Below are positions 18,527 to 26,569 of a DNA stretch of 50,371 nucleotides, in pieces. The number at the start of each line of letters is the position of its first letter. The first letter of the stretch is position 1. Below the pieces are notes generated by a model. It was not told the origin of the DNA and searched no databases. It saw only the letters and a list, made by a program, of their open reading frames with translations. The position numbers and the translations under genes were made by a program. Source of the stretch: Pantoea rwandensis (GTDB taxonomy: Bacteria; Pseudomonadota; Gammaproteobacteria; Enterobacterales; Enterobacteriaceae); the NCBI RefSeq assembly GCF_002095475.1, contig NZ_MLFR01000036.1:1-50371 (forward strand), given 5' to 3'.

Positions 18527-18560
18527 TAATAAAAGGCTGCGCATGATAGCACAGCCGCTT
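18527..18560 (-). terminator. Rho-independent terminator after ptsP
   Basis: Read on the minus strand, GGCTGTGC and GCGCAGCC pair (one G:U) around TATCAT and are followed by TTTTATTATA. It separates the rppH-ptsP unit from lgt-thyA. Confidence 0.75.
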
Positions 18561-18590
18561 TTCACAAATGGCGTGGAAATGTAAACGCCG

Positions 18591-20837
18591 TTAACGACCG
18601 CCGCGAATCAGGCCGCCCAAACCACGGCGCTCCATAAAGGCGGAAACCAGATGCCGCACTTCAGAAGCGGTATGCGCAGCCGCACCCTGCTCGCTCAACT
18701 TCTGGGTCTCCTCATGATCGAGATGACGCAGCAAATATTTCACGCGCGGGATATTCTTACCGTTCATGCTGAGGTGGTGATAACCCAGCCCCACCAGCAG
18801 CGCAACGCACATCGGATCGCCGGCCATTTCACCACACAGGCACAGCTCCAGCTTGGCCTGACGGGCTTCGTGCGCAATGCTTTGTAGCGCACGAATCATC
18901 GCAGGGTGCAGCGGATCGTAGAGATTCGCCACGCGCGTATTGTTGCGATCTACCGCTAACAGATACTGGGTCAAATCATTGGTGCCAACGGAAACAAAGT
19001 CCACACGATCGGCCAGATGCGGAATCATGAACAACATGGATGGCACTTCGATCATCACGCCAATACGCGGTTTCGGCACCACATAACCGAGCATCTCTTC
19101 CACTTCGCGACCGGCACGATCGATCAGTCGACGCGCATCGTCGATCTCATCAATGTGGCTGATCATCGGCAGCAGAATGCTTAAGTTGCCCGATGCCACG
19201 TTGGCACGCAGCATCGCACGTACCTGCACAAGGAAGATTTCCGGTTGGTCGAGGGTCAAACGAATGCCACGCCAGCCCAGACACGGGTTTTCCTCACTGA
19301 TGGGCATATAAGGCAGCTGTTTGTCCGCGCCCACATCCAGCGTACGCAGCGTGACGGGTTTATCGTAGAACAGTTGCAGCATGCCTTGGTATTGCGCCAC
19401 CTGCTCCTCTTCTGACGGAAAACCATTGTGCAACATAAACGGGATTTCAGTGCGATACAGGCCAATGCCATCGACCCAATTATCTAACTTCTGTTCATGC
19501 TCGGGGCTAAGGCCGGCATTCAACATCACCTGCACGCGCTCCCCGCTTTTCAACTCGCCGGGCTGTTCTACCACCCCTTCTGCCATTTTACTTAGCGCGT
19601 TCTCTTCGCTGATTAAGCGTTGATACTCCTGCACCAAAACCGGCTCAGGATCGATCAGCACCTCACCGCGATAGCCATCAACGATCAACACACGCTTGTT
19701 AAGCTGTGCCGGAATGATATCGGCGCCCATCACGGTGGGAATGCCCATCGCGCGAGTCAAAATTGCTGCATGCGAGTTGGCGGCACCGTCACGCACCACC
19801 ACACCGGCTATGCGCTCCTGCGGCAGTTCCGCCAGGGTGGTAGCGGTGAGTTCATCTGCGACCAACACAAAGCGCTCCGGCCAGGCATTGGTGCCGGACA
19901 GCGAGTCATCAAGGTGGAATAGCAGACGTTGCCCCAACACACGCAGATCACCCGCGCGCTCGCGCAGGTATTGATCTTGTAGGTTGGCGAACTGTTCGGC
20001 GAACTTCTCAATGACGGTTTTTACGGCCCATTCGGCAACCGATCCGCGATCGATCTCGGCAAACAGATCTTTTTTGAGGCGTGCATCGGTTAACAGGTGA
20101 GAGTAGAGATCGAAAATGGCCGCACTCTCTTTCTGCACGCTGGCGGCAAATCGCTTACTGAAACGGCGAAACTCATTGCTGGCCTCGCCCATCGCCACGC
20201 TGAGGCGCTCACGTTCACGTTGCACATCCAGCGTTGACGCGGCCGAAACCTGATCGAGCAGCGGCTGAGTTTCATCGACCCATCCCGGTGCCACAGCCAC
20301 GCCCGGCGCGGCAGCTATCGCTTTAACACGCGTCTGGCGGAATTGACCAAATAGCTGACCGAGTTGCGACTGCGACAGTAATCCAGCCATTTGCGTGGCC
20401 AGCGTGACAAGGAATGACTCTTCGCTTTCGTCGAATTGGCGATGTTCGCGCTGCTGTACCACCAGCACGCCCAGTAGCTGGCGACGGCTGATAATGGGTA
20501 CGCCGAGGAAGGAGCGGTAACGCTCCTCTTTTACCGAGGGGATATATTTAAAACTGGGATGGCTCTGCGCGTCAGCAAGGTTAATTGGCTCGGCTAAACG
20601 TCCGACGAGCCCGACAATCCCTTCATCAAATGCCAGCGTGACGGTGCGACCGCGCGGCTTTTTGAGGCCGCGCGTCGCCATCAGGTAGTAGCAACGCCTG
20701 TCGTGATCCGCGAGATAAACTGAGCAAACCTCGGTTTCCATCGCAAGGCATATTTCGTTTACCAGAATGTCGAGTGCTTCATTCAGACGCGGTGCACTCG
20801 CCACTTTTTCTACTATTTCGCGCAACTGAGTGAGCAT
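18591..20837 (-). CDS. ptsP: Nitrogen-PTS enzyme I, PtsP (EI-Ntr)
   Basis: Phosphoenolpyruvate-protein phosphotransferase that phosphorylates NPr (PtsO). That starts a regulatory relay to PtsN which controls potassium and nitrogen physiology. At 748 residues it equals the E. coli length. An N-terminal GAF domain (about 1-165) senses glutamine and 2-oxoglutarate in E. coli. The enzyme-I domains follow: the phosphohistidine H356 in DGAANSHAAILTRAMGIP, and the PEP-binding TIM barrel with LYRTEIPFM and the C-terminal LCGEMAGDP. It starts 12 bases after the rppH stop, so the two genes form one transcription unit. Confidence 0.97.
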   Translation of the reverse strand: MLTQLREIVEKVASAPRLNEALDILVNEICLAMETEVCSVYLADHDRRCYYLMATRGLKKPRGRTVTLAFDEGIVGLVGRLAEPINLADAQSHPSFKYIPSVKEERYRSFLGVPIISRRQLLGVLVVQQREHRQFDESEESFLVTLATQMAGLLSQSQLGQLFGQFRQTRVKAIAAAPGVAVAPGWVDETQPLLDQVSAASTLDVQRERERLSVAMGEASNEFRRFSKRFAASVQKESAAIFDLYSHLLTDARLKKDLFAEIDRGSVAEWAVKTVIEKFAEQFANLQDQYLRERAGDLRVLGQRLLFHLDDSLSGTNAWPERFVLVADELTATTLAELPQERIAGVVVRDGAANSHAAILTRAMGIPTVMGADIIPAQLNKRVLIVDGYRGEVLIDPEPVLVQEYQRLISEENALSKMAEGVVEQPGELKSGERVQVMLNAGLSPEHEQKLDNWVDGIGLYRTEIPFMLHNGFPSEEEQVAQYQGMLQLFYDKPVTLRTLDVGADKQLPYMPISEENPCLGWRGIRLTLDQPEIFLVQVRAMLRANVASGNLSILLPMISHIDEIDDARRLIDRAGREVEEMLGYVVPKPRIGVMIEVPSMLFMIPHLADRVDFVSVGTNDLTQYLLAVDRNNTRVANLYDPLHPAMIRALQSIAHEARQAKLELCLCGEMAGDPMCVALLVGLGYHHLSMNGKNIPRVKYLLRHLDHEETQKLSEQGAAAHTASEVRHLVSAFMERRGLGGLIRGGR

Positions 20838-20849
20838 AAAGGGCGTGGC

Positions 20850-21379
20850 CTATCCTCTTTTACGTCGATGGGCGGCATTATTATTACGCTGCCCCGCACT
20901 CTCCTGCATAGACATCACCACGCCAGCGAATTCTTTCATCACGCGGCGATACACATCGCGTTTGAAAGAGACAACCTGACGCACCGGATACCAGAAGCTA
21001 ACCCAGCGCCAACCGTCAAATTCCGGCGTGCTGCTGTGTTGCACATTGATCTCCGCGTCACTGCACATCAACTGCAGAAGAAACCACTTTTGTTTCTGGC
21101 CGATACACACCGGCTTAGTGTCCCAACGCACCAAACGTTTTGGCAACTTGTAACGTAACCAGTTACGGGTTGAAGCAAGTATTCGAACATCTTTGCGGTG
21201 TAAACCCACTTCTTCGAACAGTTCGCGATACATCGCCTGTTCAGCAGTTTCACCCGGATTGATGCCTCCCTGAGGAAATTGCCAGGAGTGCTGTCCAAAG
21301 CGCCTGGCCCATAACACTTGTCCTTGCCTGTTACAGATTACGATACCAACATTCGGGCGGTAGCATCATCATCGATCAC
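20850..21379 (-). pseudogene. rppH: RNA pyrophosphohydrolase RppH, 5' end frameshifted
   Basis: RppH is the Nudix enzyme that removes pyrophosphate from mRNA 5' ends and starts decay. The Nudix box is intact: GGINPGETAEQAMYRELFEEVG. From the internal GTG at 21314 the sequence matches E. coli to the C-terminal RRKRG. The expected first codons are also present, GTG ATC GAT GAT GAT at 21379-21365 (MIDDD), followed by the expected residues YRPNVGIVICNRQGQ but one frame off. A base is missing next to 21364, where GCTAC stands instead of GGCTAC. Adding it gives exactly 176 residues, the E. coli length. As written, only a form lacking residues 1-21 could be made. It would miss the first strand and R8, which contacts the RNA triphosphate in E. 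coli. It is either a real mutation or a consensus error. Confidence 0.88.
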
Positions 21380-21539
21380 TGGACTACCTCAAAGCTAAAT
21401 TTGAATAGGCTGATTGTTTCACACTCCTTACAGGCGGTAAACCACTGGATATCCGGGGTGATAGCAGAATAAAAACAGGATAACTCACAGAGATTAGCCA
21501 AGTTATAAACAGCGAAGGGTGTTTTAGGGCGATCTTATT

Positions 21540-22014
21540 CACCTTTTCTGTGGATAGCTTTGTGAAGAACACGGGAATGAGTTGAATAACCGCTTCAGAA
21601 AAATCTTATACACCAAAAGGAGAATAGCACTAAAACCACCATTTATCATAGCGATAGACTAAACCAACAGTGCAATTATGAAGAAGATCCAGTGTGATTA
21701 ACTACGCCGTTTAATCTTCTGCTTAAATATTAACCACAGACTCTTTTATCCACAGAGAATGCCCTAAACCTGGACAAATAAAGGAAAAAAAGCGTTCAAA
21801 TCGTTAAAGTCAAGGCTGTAAATGGAAACAGTGGTGGCAAAAGACGAGGTTATCCCACCTTTCTGTGGATAACTAGGTTTAAGATCCTGTTCATTGTCGA
21901 TAACAAACTGGGATAACCTGGCCATAGCATCCACAGTCACTGGACAATCCCGTAAAAAAAGCATGCTGAATCATGCTATTATCAGGGTTATTCACGCCGC
22001 TGAGATGTGGAAAA
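21540..22014. promoter_or_regulatory. DnaA-box cluster, DARS2-like DnaA-reactivating locus
   Basis: This 0.7-kb gap between rppH and mutH has no convincing gene but several DnaA boxes. Perfect TTATCCACA lies at 21746-21754 (+) and 21864-21872 (-). One-mismatch copies lie at 21549-21557 (-) and 21730-21738 (+). TTTTCCACA, which fits the looser TTWTNCACA consensus, lies at 22006-22014 (-), and a weaker copy is at 21927-21935 (+). In E. coli the mutH-nudH (rppH) gap holds DARS2, which exchanges ADP for ATP on DnaA with the help of IHF and Fis. Same location plus clustered boxes make orthology likely. IHF and Fis sites could not be assigned with confidence. An inverted repeat GATTAA...TTAATC lies at 21696-21716. 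Confidence 0.75.
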
Positions 22015-22062
22015 CCTTTGTCTGCCAGCGCTGTTCATCCTTTAACCAATATGAGTTTTCCC

Positions 22063-22749
22063 ATGAATGCCCCTGCTTTACTGCCCACCCCGCCGCAAGA
22101 TGAAGCCGAGCTGCTGCAACGAGCACAGCTGCTGGCCGGCCAGACGTTTGCCGCACTGGCTGCGCAGTTAGGGTTACCGGTGCCAGCTAATTTAAAACGT
22201 GATAAAGGCTGGGTCGGTATGTTGATTGAGCTGCACCTTGGTGCCAGTGCAGGCAGTAAGGCAGAACAGGATTTCGCACACCTTGGCATCGAACTCAAAA
22301 CCATTCCTGTGAATGCCCAAGGTAAACCGTTGGAGACGACCTTCGTTTGTGTCGCCCCCCTCACTGGCACTAGCGGCGTGACTTGGGAAACCAGCCATGT
22401 GCGTCATAAACTGGCACGCGTATTGTGGATCCCCATTGAAGGTGATCGCGCACTGCCACTGGCGGAACGCCATGTTGGTTCACCGCTGTTATGGCACCCC
22501 AGTGAAGAAGAAGATCAGCAATTGCGTGAGGATTGGGAAGAGTTAATGGACATGATTGTGCTCGGGCAAGTGGAGCGCATCACCGCACGTCATGGAGCTT
22601 GGCTACAAATTCGTCCCAAAGCTGCCAACAGTAAAGCGCTCACCGAAGCCATTGGTGAGCATGGAGAACCTATAATGACGCTACCGCGCGGCTTTTATCT
22701 TAAGAAAAGTTTCACCGGCCCGCTGCTGGCACGCCATTTTTTACTATAG
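22063..22749 (+). CDS. mutH: Methyl-directed mismatch repair endonuclease MutH
   Basis: MutH nicks the unmethylated strand at hemimethylated GATC after activation by MutS and MutL. ATG 22063 gives 228 residues (E. coli 229). It places the catalytic triad D70, E77 and K79 (in DFAHLGIELKTIP) at the E. coli numbers. The alternative ATG at 22051 would add four residues and has no better ribosome site. The motif NLKRDKGWVGMLIE and the C-terminal LPRGFYLKKSFTGPLLARHF are conserved. The gene's presence implies Dam methylation in this organism. The DARS2-like DnaA-box cluster lies directly upstream. Confidence 0.96.
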   Translation: MNAPALLPTPPQDEAELLQRAQLLAGQTFAALAAQLGLPVPANLKRDKGWVGMLIELHLGASAGSKAEQDFAHLGIELKTIPVNAQGKPLETTFVCVAPLTGTSGVTWETSHVRHKLARVLWIPIEGDRALPLAERHVGSPLLWHPSEEEDQQLREDWEELMDMIVLGQVERITARHGAWLQIRPKAANSKALTEAIGEHGEPIMTLPRGFYLKKSFTGPLLARHFLL

Positions 22750-22800
22750 ATGACTCGACTCGTTCAGTTCCCCTAAGCGGCCTATTTTTGGTGCAACCAA

Positions 22801-22937
22801 GCGGCAAGCTATTAAGTCCTCGGGAACTTACACAATTCATTAACTGAACTCGTTACACGACCGGTTCGGTTTGCGGCAAGCACGCCAATCCTCAGGAGCT
22901 TGCATAAGTCAGTGACTGGGGTGAACGTGAGCAGCCA
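22801..22937. repeat. Two diverged direct repeats, 72-bp period
   Basis: Two units beginning GCGGCAAGC start at 22801 and 22873. They share the order AATCCTC/AAGTCCTC, GGA(A/G)CTT, CA(C/T)AA(T/G)TCA and ACTG over about 50 bases. The second continues into GGGGTGAACGTGAGCAGCC. They fill most of the 279-base mutH-ygdQ gap. Similar sequences are, as far as I recall, common between genes in Erwinia-like genomes. No function is evident. Confidence 0.55.
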
Positions 22938-22988
22938 ACGCAGCTGCACCAACAGTAGGCCCCATTAGGGGACCCGAACCGGGACGTG

Positions 22989-22994
22989 TATAAT
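22989..22994 (+). promoter_or_regulatory. Candidate -10 element for ygdQ
   Basis: A perfect TATAAT lies 35 bases before the ygdQ start, after GACGTG. No good -35 hexamer is found 16-18 bases upstream. The promoter may need an activator or an alternative upstream element. Confidence 0.4.
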
Positions 22995-23028
22995 CGTCGT
23001 TTAATTTTCGTTTAGGATTGAATGATTC

Positions 23029-23739
23029 ATGTTTGACTGGATTGCTGATCCCAATGCCTGGCTGGCACTGGGAACATTGACCATTCTGGAAGTGGTTTTG
23101 GGTATCGACAACATTATCTTCCTGTCGCTGGTTGTCGCTAAGCTGCCAAAACATCAACAAAATAAAGCACGCCGCCTCGGTTTGATGGGTGCCATGCTGA
23201 TGCGACTGGGCCTGCTGGCGTCCATCGCTTGGGTAGTACGCCTCACTAACCCATTGTTTACCCTAATGGATCACAGCTTCTCTGCACGCGATCTGATTCT
23301 GCTGTTTGGTGGTCTGTTCCTGTTGTGGAAATCCAGCATGGAGATTCATGAGACCATTGAAGGCGCCGAGGGTGAGCACAAAACCAACGTCCACTCCTTC
23401 TTTGGCGCTATCGTACAGATCATGTTGCTGGATATCATTTTCAGCCTCGATTCGGTGATTACCGCCGTGGGCTTGTCCGATCATCTTTTCATTATGATGG
23501 CGGCAGTGGTGATTGCGGTGCTGATGATGATGTTTGCCGCACGCTCGATTGGTGAGTTTGTTGAGCGTCATCCCTCAGTCAAAATGCTGGCATTGGCGTT
23601 CCTGATTTTGGTCGGCTTTACCCTGATTCTTGAGAGCTTTGGCATCCATGTACCAAAAGGTTACATTTATTTTGCCATGTTCTTCTCGATGGCTGTGGAG
23701 TGCTTAAACCTCATGCGCAGCAAGAAAAGCGCGGCTTGA
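23029..23739 (+). CDS. ygdQ: TerC-family integral membrane protein YgdQ
   Basis: A 236-residue inner-membrane protein with about seven hydrophobic segments, of the TerC family often linked to metal ion (for instance manganese) export. The family signature is visible twice as an acidic membrane motif: EVVLGIDNIIFLSLV near 22-36 and LLDIIFSLDSVITAVGL near 135-151. These carry conserved Asp residues proposed to bind metal. Length and sequence match E. coli YgdQ (237). The substrate is not established. It is followed by its own terminator. Confidence 0.92.
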   Translation: MFDWIADPNAWLALGTLTILEVVLGIDNIIFLSLVVAKLPKHQQNKARRLGLMGAMLMRLGLLASIAWVVRLTNPLFTLMDHSFSARDLILLFGGLFLLWKSSMEIHETIEGAEGEHKTNVHSFFGAIVQIMLLDIIFSLDSVITAVGLSDHLFIMMAAVVIAVLMMMFAARSIGEFVERHPSVKMLALAFLILVGFTLILESFGIHVPKGYIYFAMFFSMAVECLNLMRSKKSAA

Positions 23740-23747
23740 GACTGTCA

Positions 23748-23777
23748 AGGGCGAACGTATCTCGCCCTTTAATTTTA
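23748..23777 (+). terminator. Terminator after ygdQ
   Basis: AAGGGCGA at 23748-23755 pairs with TCGCCCTT at 23762-23769 and is followed by TAATTTT. It starts eight bases after the ygdQ stop. Confidence 0.8.
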
Positions 23778-23856
23778 GGAATGATGCGATTACGTCAGCC
23801 AGCAAAAGCATTTATTACTACACTTTTGCAGTTGAAGTAGGTTGATGGAGCTAAGA

Positions 23857-24075
23857 ATGAAAGGGTTGGTAAGTGCAGTGGGTTTGATGTTGGTCGCGCT
23901 AACGTTGAGTGGTTGCAGCAGTGACTATGTGATGGCGACCAAAGATGGCCGTATGATCATGACTGATGGCAAACCGTCCATCGATAAAGAGACCGGTCTG
24001 GTGCAATACACCGATGAGAAAGGCCATGAGATGCAGATCAATGGTGATGAAGTTTCTACCATCATTGAGCGTTAA
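23857..24075 (+). CDS. ygdR: Small lipoprotein YgdR (DUF903)
   Basis: A 72-residue lipoprotein precursor with a lipobox LSGC at 17-20, followed by a YgdI/YgdR-type SH3-like domain: SSDYVMATKDGRMI, TDGKP, and the C-terminal VSTIIER. The start at ATG 23857 is chosen because GGAG lies six bases upstream and the length then equals E. coli YgdR. An ATG five codons earlier lacks this. Residue 21 (+2) is Ser, so sorting to the outer membrane is expected. The function is unknown. Confidence 0.9.
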   Translation: MKGLVSAVGLMLVALTLSGCSSDYVMATKDGRMIMTDGKPSIDKETGLVQYTDEKGHEMQINGDEVSTIIER

Positions 24076-24090
24076 GTGCCAAATTCCATT

Positions 24091-24126
24091 GCCTGCACCC
24101 TTTTTTCCCCCGTGCAGGCGATTTCC
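24091..24126 (+). terminator. Hairpin terminator after ygdR
   Basis: GCCTGCAC (24091-24098) and GTGCAGGC (24112-24119) form a perfect eight-base stem with a 13-base pyrimidine-rich loop. The tail ATTTCCC is poor in T, so the terminator may be weak. Confidence 0.55.
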
Positions 24127-24218
24127 CGAACTTTCCCCCCTTCCTTCCTCGCTGCTTCACAGGCTATAGTCCCAGAGGACACAACATTCCATTTCATAAT
24201 GAAAAAAGGAAGCCGGCA

Positions 24219-25259
24219 ATGCATTATCACCGCATCCCCCACAGTACGCTGGAAGTTAGCCAACTGGGGTTAGGAACCATGACGTTTGGTGAGCAAAACA
24301 GCGAAGCCGACGCCCATGCGCAACTCGATTACGCCATTAGCAGTGGCATCAACCTAATTGATACTGCTGAAATGTATCCGGTGCCACCGCGCCCGGAAAC
24401 TCAGGGATTAACCGAACAGTACATTGGCAGCTGGCTGAAGAAGCGCGGCAGCCGTGACAAAATCATTCTGGCCAGCAAAGTGGCCGGGCCGGTGCGCGGC
24501 GCAGATGCGTCGATTCGCCCTCACCAGGCACTGGATCGTAAAAATATCCGCGAAGCGCTGGATGCCAGCCTAAAACGCCTGAACACCGATTACCTCGATC
24601 TCTATCAGCTGCACTGGCCTCAGCGTCAGACGAACTACTTTGGCAAATTGGGCTATCAGTATAGTGAAGCCACCGCCAACGTGACGCTGCTGGAGACGCT
24701 GGAAGCGCTGACCGAACAGGTGCGCGCCGGTAAGATCCGCTACATTGGCGTGTCGAACGAAACCGCATGGGGCGTGATGCGCTATCTGCAACTGGCTGAA
24801 AAGCACGAGTTGCCGCGTATTGTGACTATCCAGAATCCGTATAGCCTGCTGAACCGCAGCTTTGAAGTGGGCTTAGCCGAGATCAGCCAGCATGAAGGTG
24901 TGGAGCTGTTGGCTTACTCCAGCCTCGCCTTTGGTACGCTGAGCGGCAAATATCTCAATGGCGCGAAACCTGCGGGTGCGCGTAATACCCTTTTCAGCCG
25001 TTTCACCCGCTACAGCGGTGAGCAGTCGAATCATGCGATTGCCGCTTATGTGGATTTGGCGAAGAAGCACAATCTGGATCCGTCGCAGATGGCATTAGCC
25101 TATGTGCGCCAGCAGCCATTTGTGGCCAGCACCCTGCTGGGCGCAACCACCATGGAACAGCTGAAGATTAACGTGGAGAGTTTCAATTTGACGCTGAGCG
25201 CCGAGGTGTTAGAGGAACTGGAAGCGATTCATCGCCAATACACGTATCCAGCACCTTAA
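24219..25259 (+). CDS. tas: Aldo-keto reductase Tas
   Basis: NADP(H)-dependent aldo-keto reductase of 346 residues, the same length as E. coli Tas, which was found as a suppressor of tyrosine auxotrophy under starvation. The physiological substrate is not settled. The catalytic tetrad is in place: D48, Y53 (DTAEMYP), K87 (ILASKV) and H132 (LYQLHWPQR). The cofactor-binding C-terminal part includes PFVASTLLGATTMEQL. It lies alone on the plus strand, convergent with lplT. The stop codon is embedded in a small CACCTTAAGGGGTG hairpin that may end transcription. Confidence 0.96.
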   Translation: MHYHRIPHSTLEVSQLGLGTMTFGEQNSEADAHAQLDYAISSGINLIDTAEMYPVPPRPETQGLTEQYIGSWLKKRGSRDKIILASKVAGPVRGADASIRPHQALDRKNIREALDASLKRLNTDYLDLYQLHWPQRQTNYFGKLGYQYSEATANVTLLETLEALTEQVRAGKIRYIGVSNETAWGVMRYLQLAEKHELPRIVTIQNPYSLLNRSFEVGLAEISQHEGVELLAYSSLAFGTLSGKYLNGAKPAGARNTLFSRFTRYSGEQSNHAIAAYVDLAKKHNLDPSQMALAYVRQQPFVASTLLGATTMEQLKINVESFNLTLSAEVLEELEAIHRQYTYPAP

Positions 25260-25363
25260 GGGGTGTTTCACCTTAACGGGTGCTTCACCGTAGCGGCGCG
25301 ATTTATCGCGCTGACCTGAAGCGGCATCGCTGCTGACAGGCGCGCAATAAATTGCGCCGCTAC
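25251..25363. repeat. Family A palindromic repeat and twin mini-hairpins after tas
   Basis: Two short hairpins, CACCTTAAGGGGTG at 25253 and CACCTTAACGGGTG at 25270, are followed by a large imperfect palindrome at 25290-25363. Its outer arms are GTAGCGGCGC and GCGCCGCTAC, and inside lie GATTTATCGCGC and GCGCAATAAATT. It sits between convergent tas and lplT and may serve both as terminator and repeat. It belongs to the same family as 3004-3080 and 28811-28881. Confidence 0.7.
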
Positions 25364-25378
25364 GGCATTCTGCTTTAA

Positions 25379-26569
25379 TTACTTGCGTGATTTCCACCAC
25401 AGCACGGCAATCGCCACGGCGAAAATCCCACCGAAGCCAATACCGGTTGCCACCGCAGGCGCACCCAATCTCACGGCGAGGGTGTACAGCCCCAACATCA
25501 CCAACATCGCGATGTTTTCACCGAAGTTCTGCACCGCAATGGCATTGCCCGCCCCCACCGAATCCTTGCCGCGCTCTTGCAATAATGCATTGAGCGGCAC
25601 CACAAAGAAGCCGCCCAGTGCACCGATCAGCATCAGCACCAGATAAGCATTCAACAAACTGGTTTGCAGTGAGAACACCACCACCATCACACCAATCAAT
25701 ATCCCAGCTGGCATGCAACGGCGGACGGTCTCCAGTGTGACGAGTTTTGCCGCTGCTGCTGCACCCATCACGATGCCAATCGCGACCATGGCATTCAGCG
25801 TCGTGGGCGTTTTATTATCGGTGATACCGAGCGCCACCGGCACCCACAGCACCAACAGAAAACGCAGCGTCACGCCCGCGCCCCAGAACATGCTGGTACC
25901 CAGCAGCGAGAAGCGCGTCTCGCCATTGCGCCATAGCAGCAATCCCGAGTCAGCGAAACTGCGAAACATCGCGCCAAACTTCCAGCTCTGTCCAGGCCGT
26001 GCTGCGCGTAATTTTGGAATAAAGATGTTGGCTACCACCGCCAGCGCGTAAGTGAGTGCACACACAATCAGTCCGGCCAGCAGATTCCAGTCGGCGAGAA
26101 TCCCCCCGGCAACCGAACCCAGCAGAATCGCGGCAATGGTCGATGACTCCATCAAACCGTTGGCTTTCACCAGTCGCTCACCGCTGGTGATCTCGGTAAG
26201 GATGCCGTACTTAGCCGGTGAGTAAGATGCTGCACCAATGCCCACTAGCGTGTAACCCAGGAACGGATTGAAGCCGAAGCAGATAACCAATGCACCGAAC
26301 AATTTCAGGCTGTTAGCGAACATCATTACCCGACCTTTGGCAAAGCTGTCGGCCATCTGTCCGACAAAAGGCGCGAGCAGGATGTATGTAGCGACAAACA
26401 TCATCTGCAGGATCGGCTGGCTCCAGTCGGGATAGAGCTGGTTTTTCAGCACGGCCAGGGTAGCAAACAGCAGCGCATTATCGCCAAAAGCGGAGAAAAA
26501 CTGTGCCACGATCACCGCCATCATATTACGCGACAGCAACGGTGCATTAGAATTGACCGCCTGACTCAT
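25379..26569 (-). CDS. lplT: Lysophospholipid transporter LplT
   Basis: Major-facilitator protein of 396 residues (E. coli 397) with about 12 membrane helices. It flips lysophospholipids, mainly lysophosphatidylethanolamine, across the inner membrane so that Aas can re-acylate them. The N-terminal AQFFSAFGDNALLFATLAVL motif is typical of LplT. Its ATG overlaps the aas stop by four bases (ATGA), so transporter and acyltransferase are made together. In some bacteria they are fused. Confidence 0.95.
   Translation of the reverse strand: MSQAVNSNAPLLSRNMMAVIVAQFFSAFGDNALLFATLAVLKNQLYPDWSQPILQMMFVATYILLAPFVGQMADSFAKGRVMMFANSLKLFGALVICFGFNPFLGYTLVGIGAASYSPAKYGILTEITSGERLVKANGLMESSTIAAILLGSVAGGILADWNLLAGLIVCALTYALAVVANIFIPKLRAARPGQSWKFGAMFRSFADSGLLLWRNGETRFSLLGTSMFWGAGVTLRFLLVLWVPVALGITDNKTPTTLNAMVAIGIVMGAAAAAKLVTLETVRRCMPAGILIGVMVVVFSLQTSLLNAYLVLMLIGALGGFFVVPLNALLQERGKDSVGAGNAIAVQNFGENIAMLVMLGLYTLAVRLGAPAVATGIGFGGIFAVAIAVLWWKSRK

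Noticed and set aside
21384..21964. Small open frames of 62 and 66 codons in the rppH-mutH gap
   Set aside because: They have no ribosome sites, no recognisable domains and overlap the DnaA boxes. The DARS2-like explanation is better.
24171..24178. CCCAGAGG before tas, identical to the Omr RNA 5' end
   Set aside because: Only eight bases match, no terminator follows at sRNA distance, and the next sequence is the tas leader. Chance or a promoter start site is more likely.
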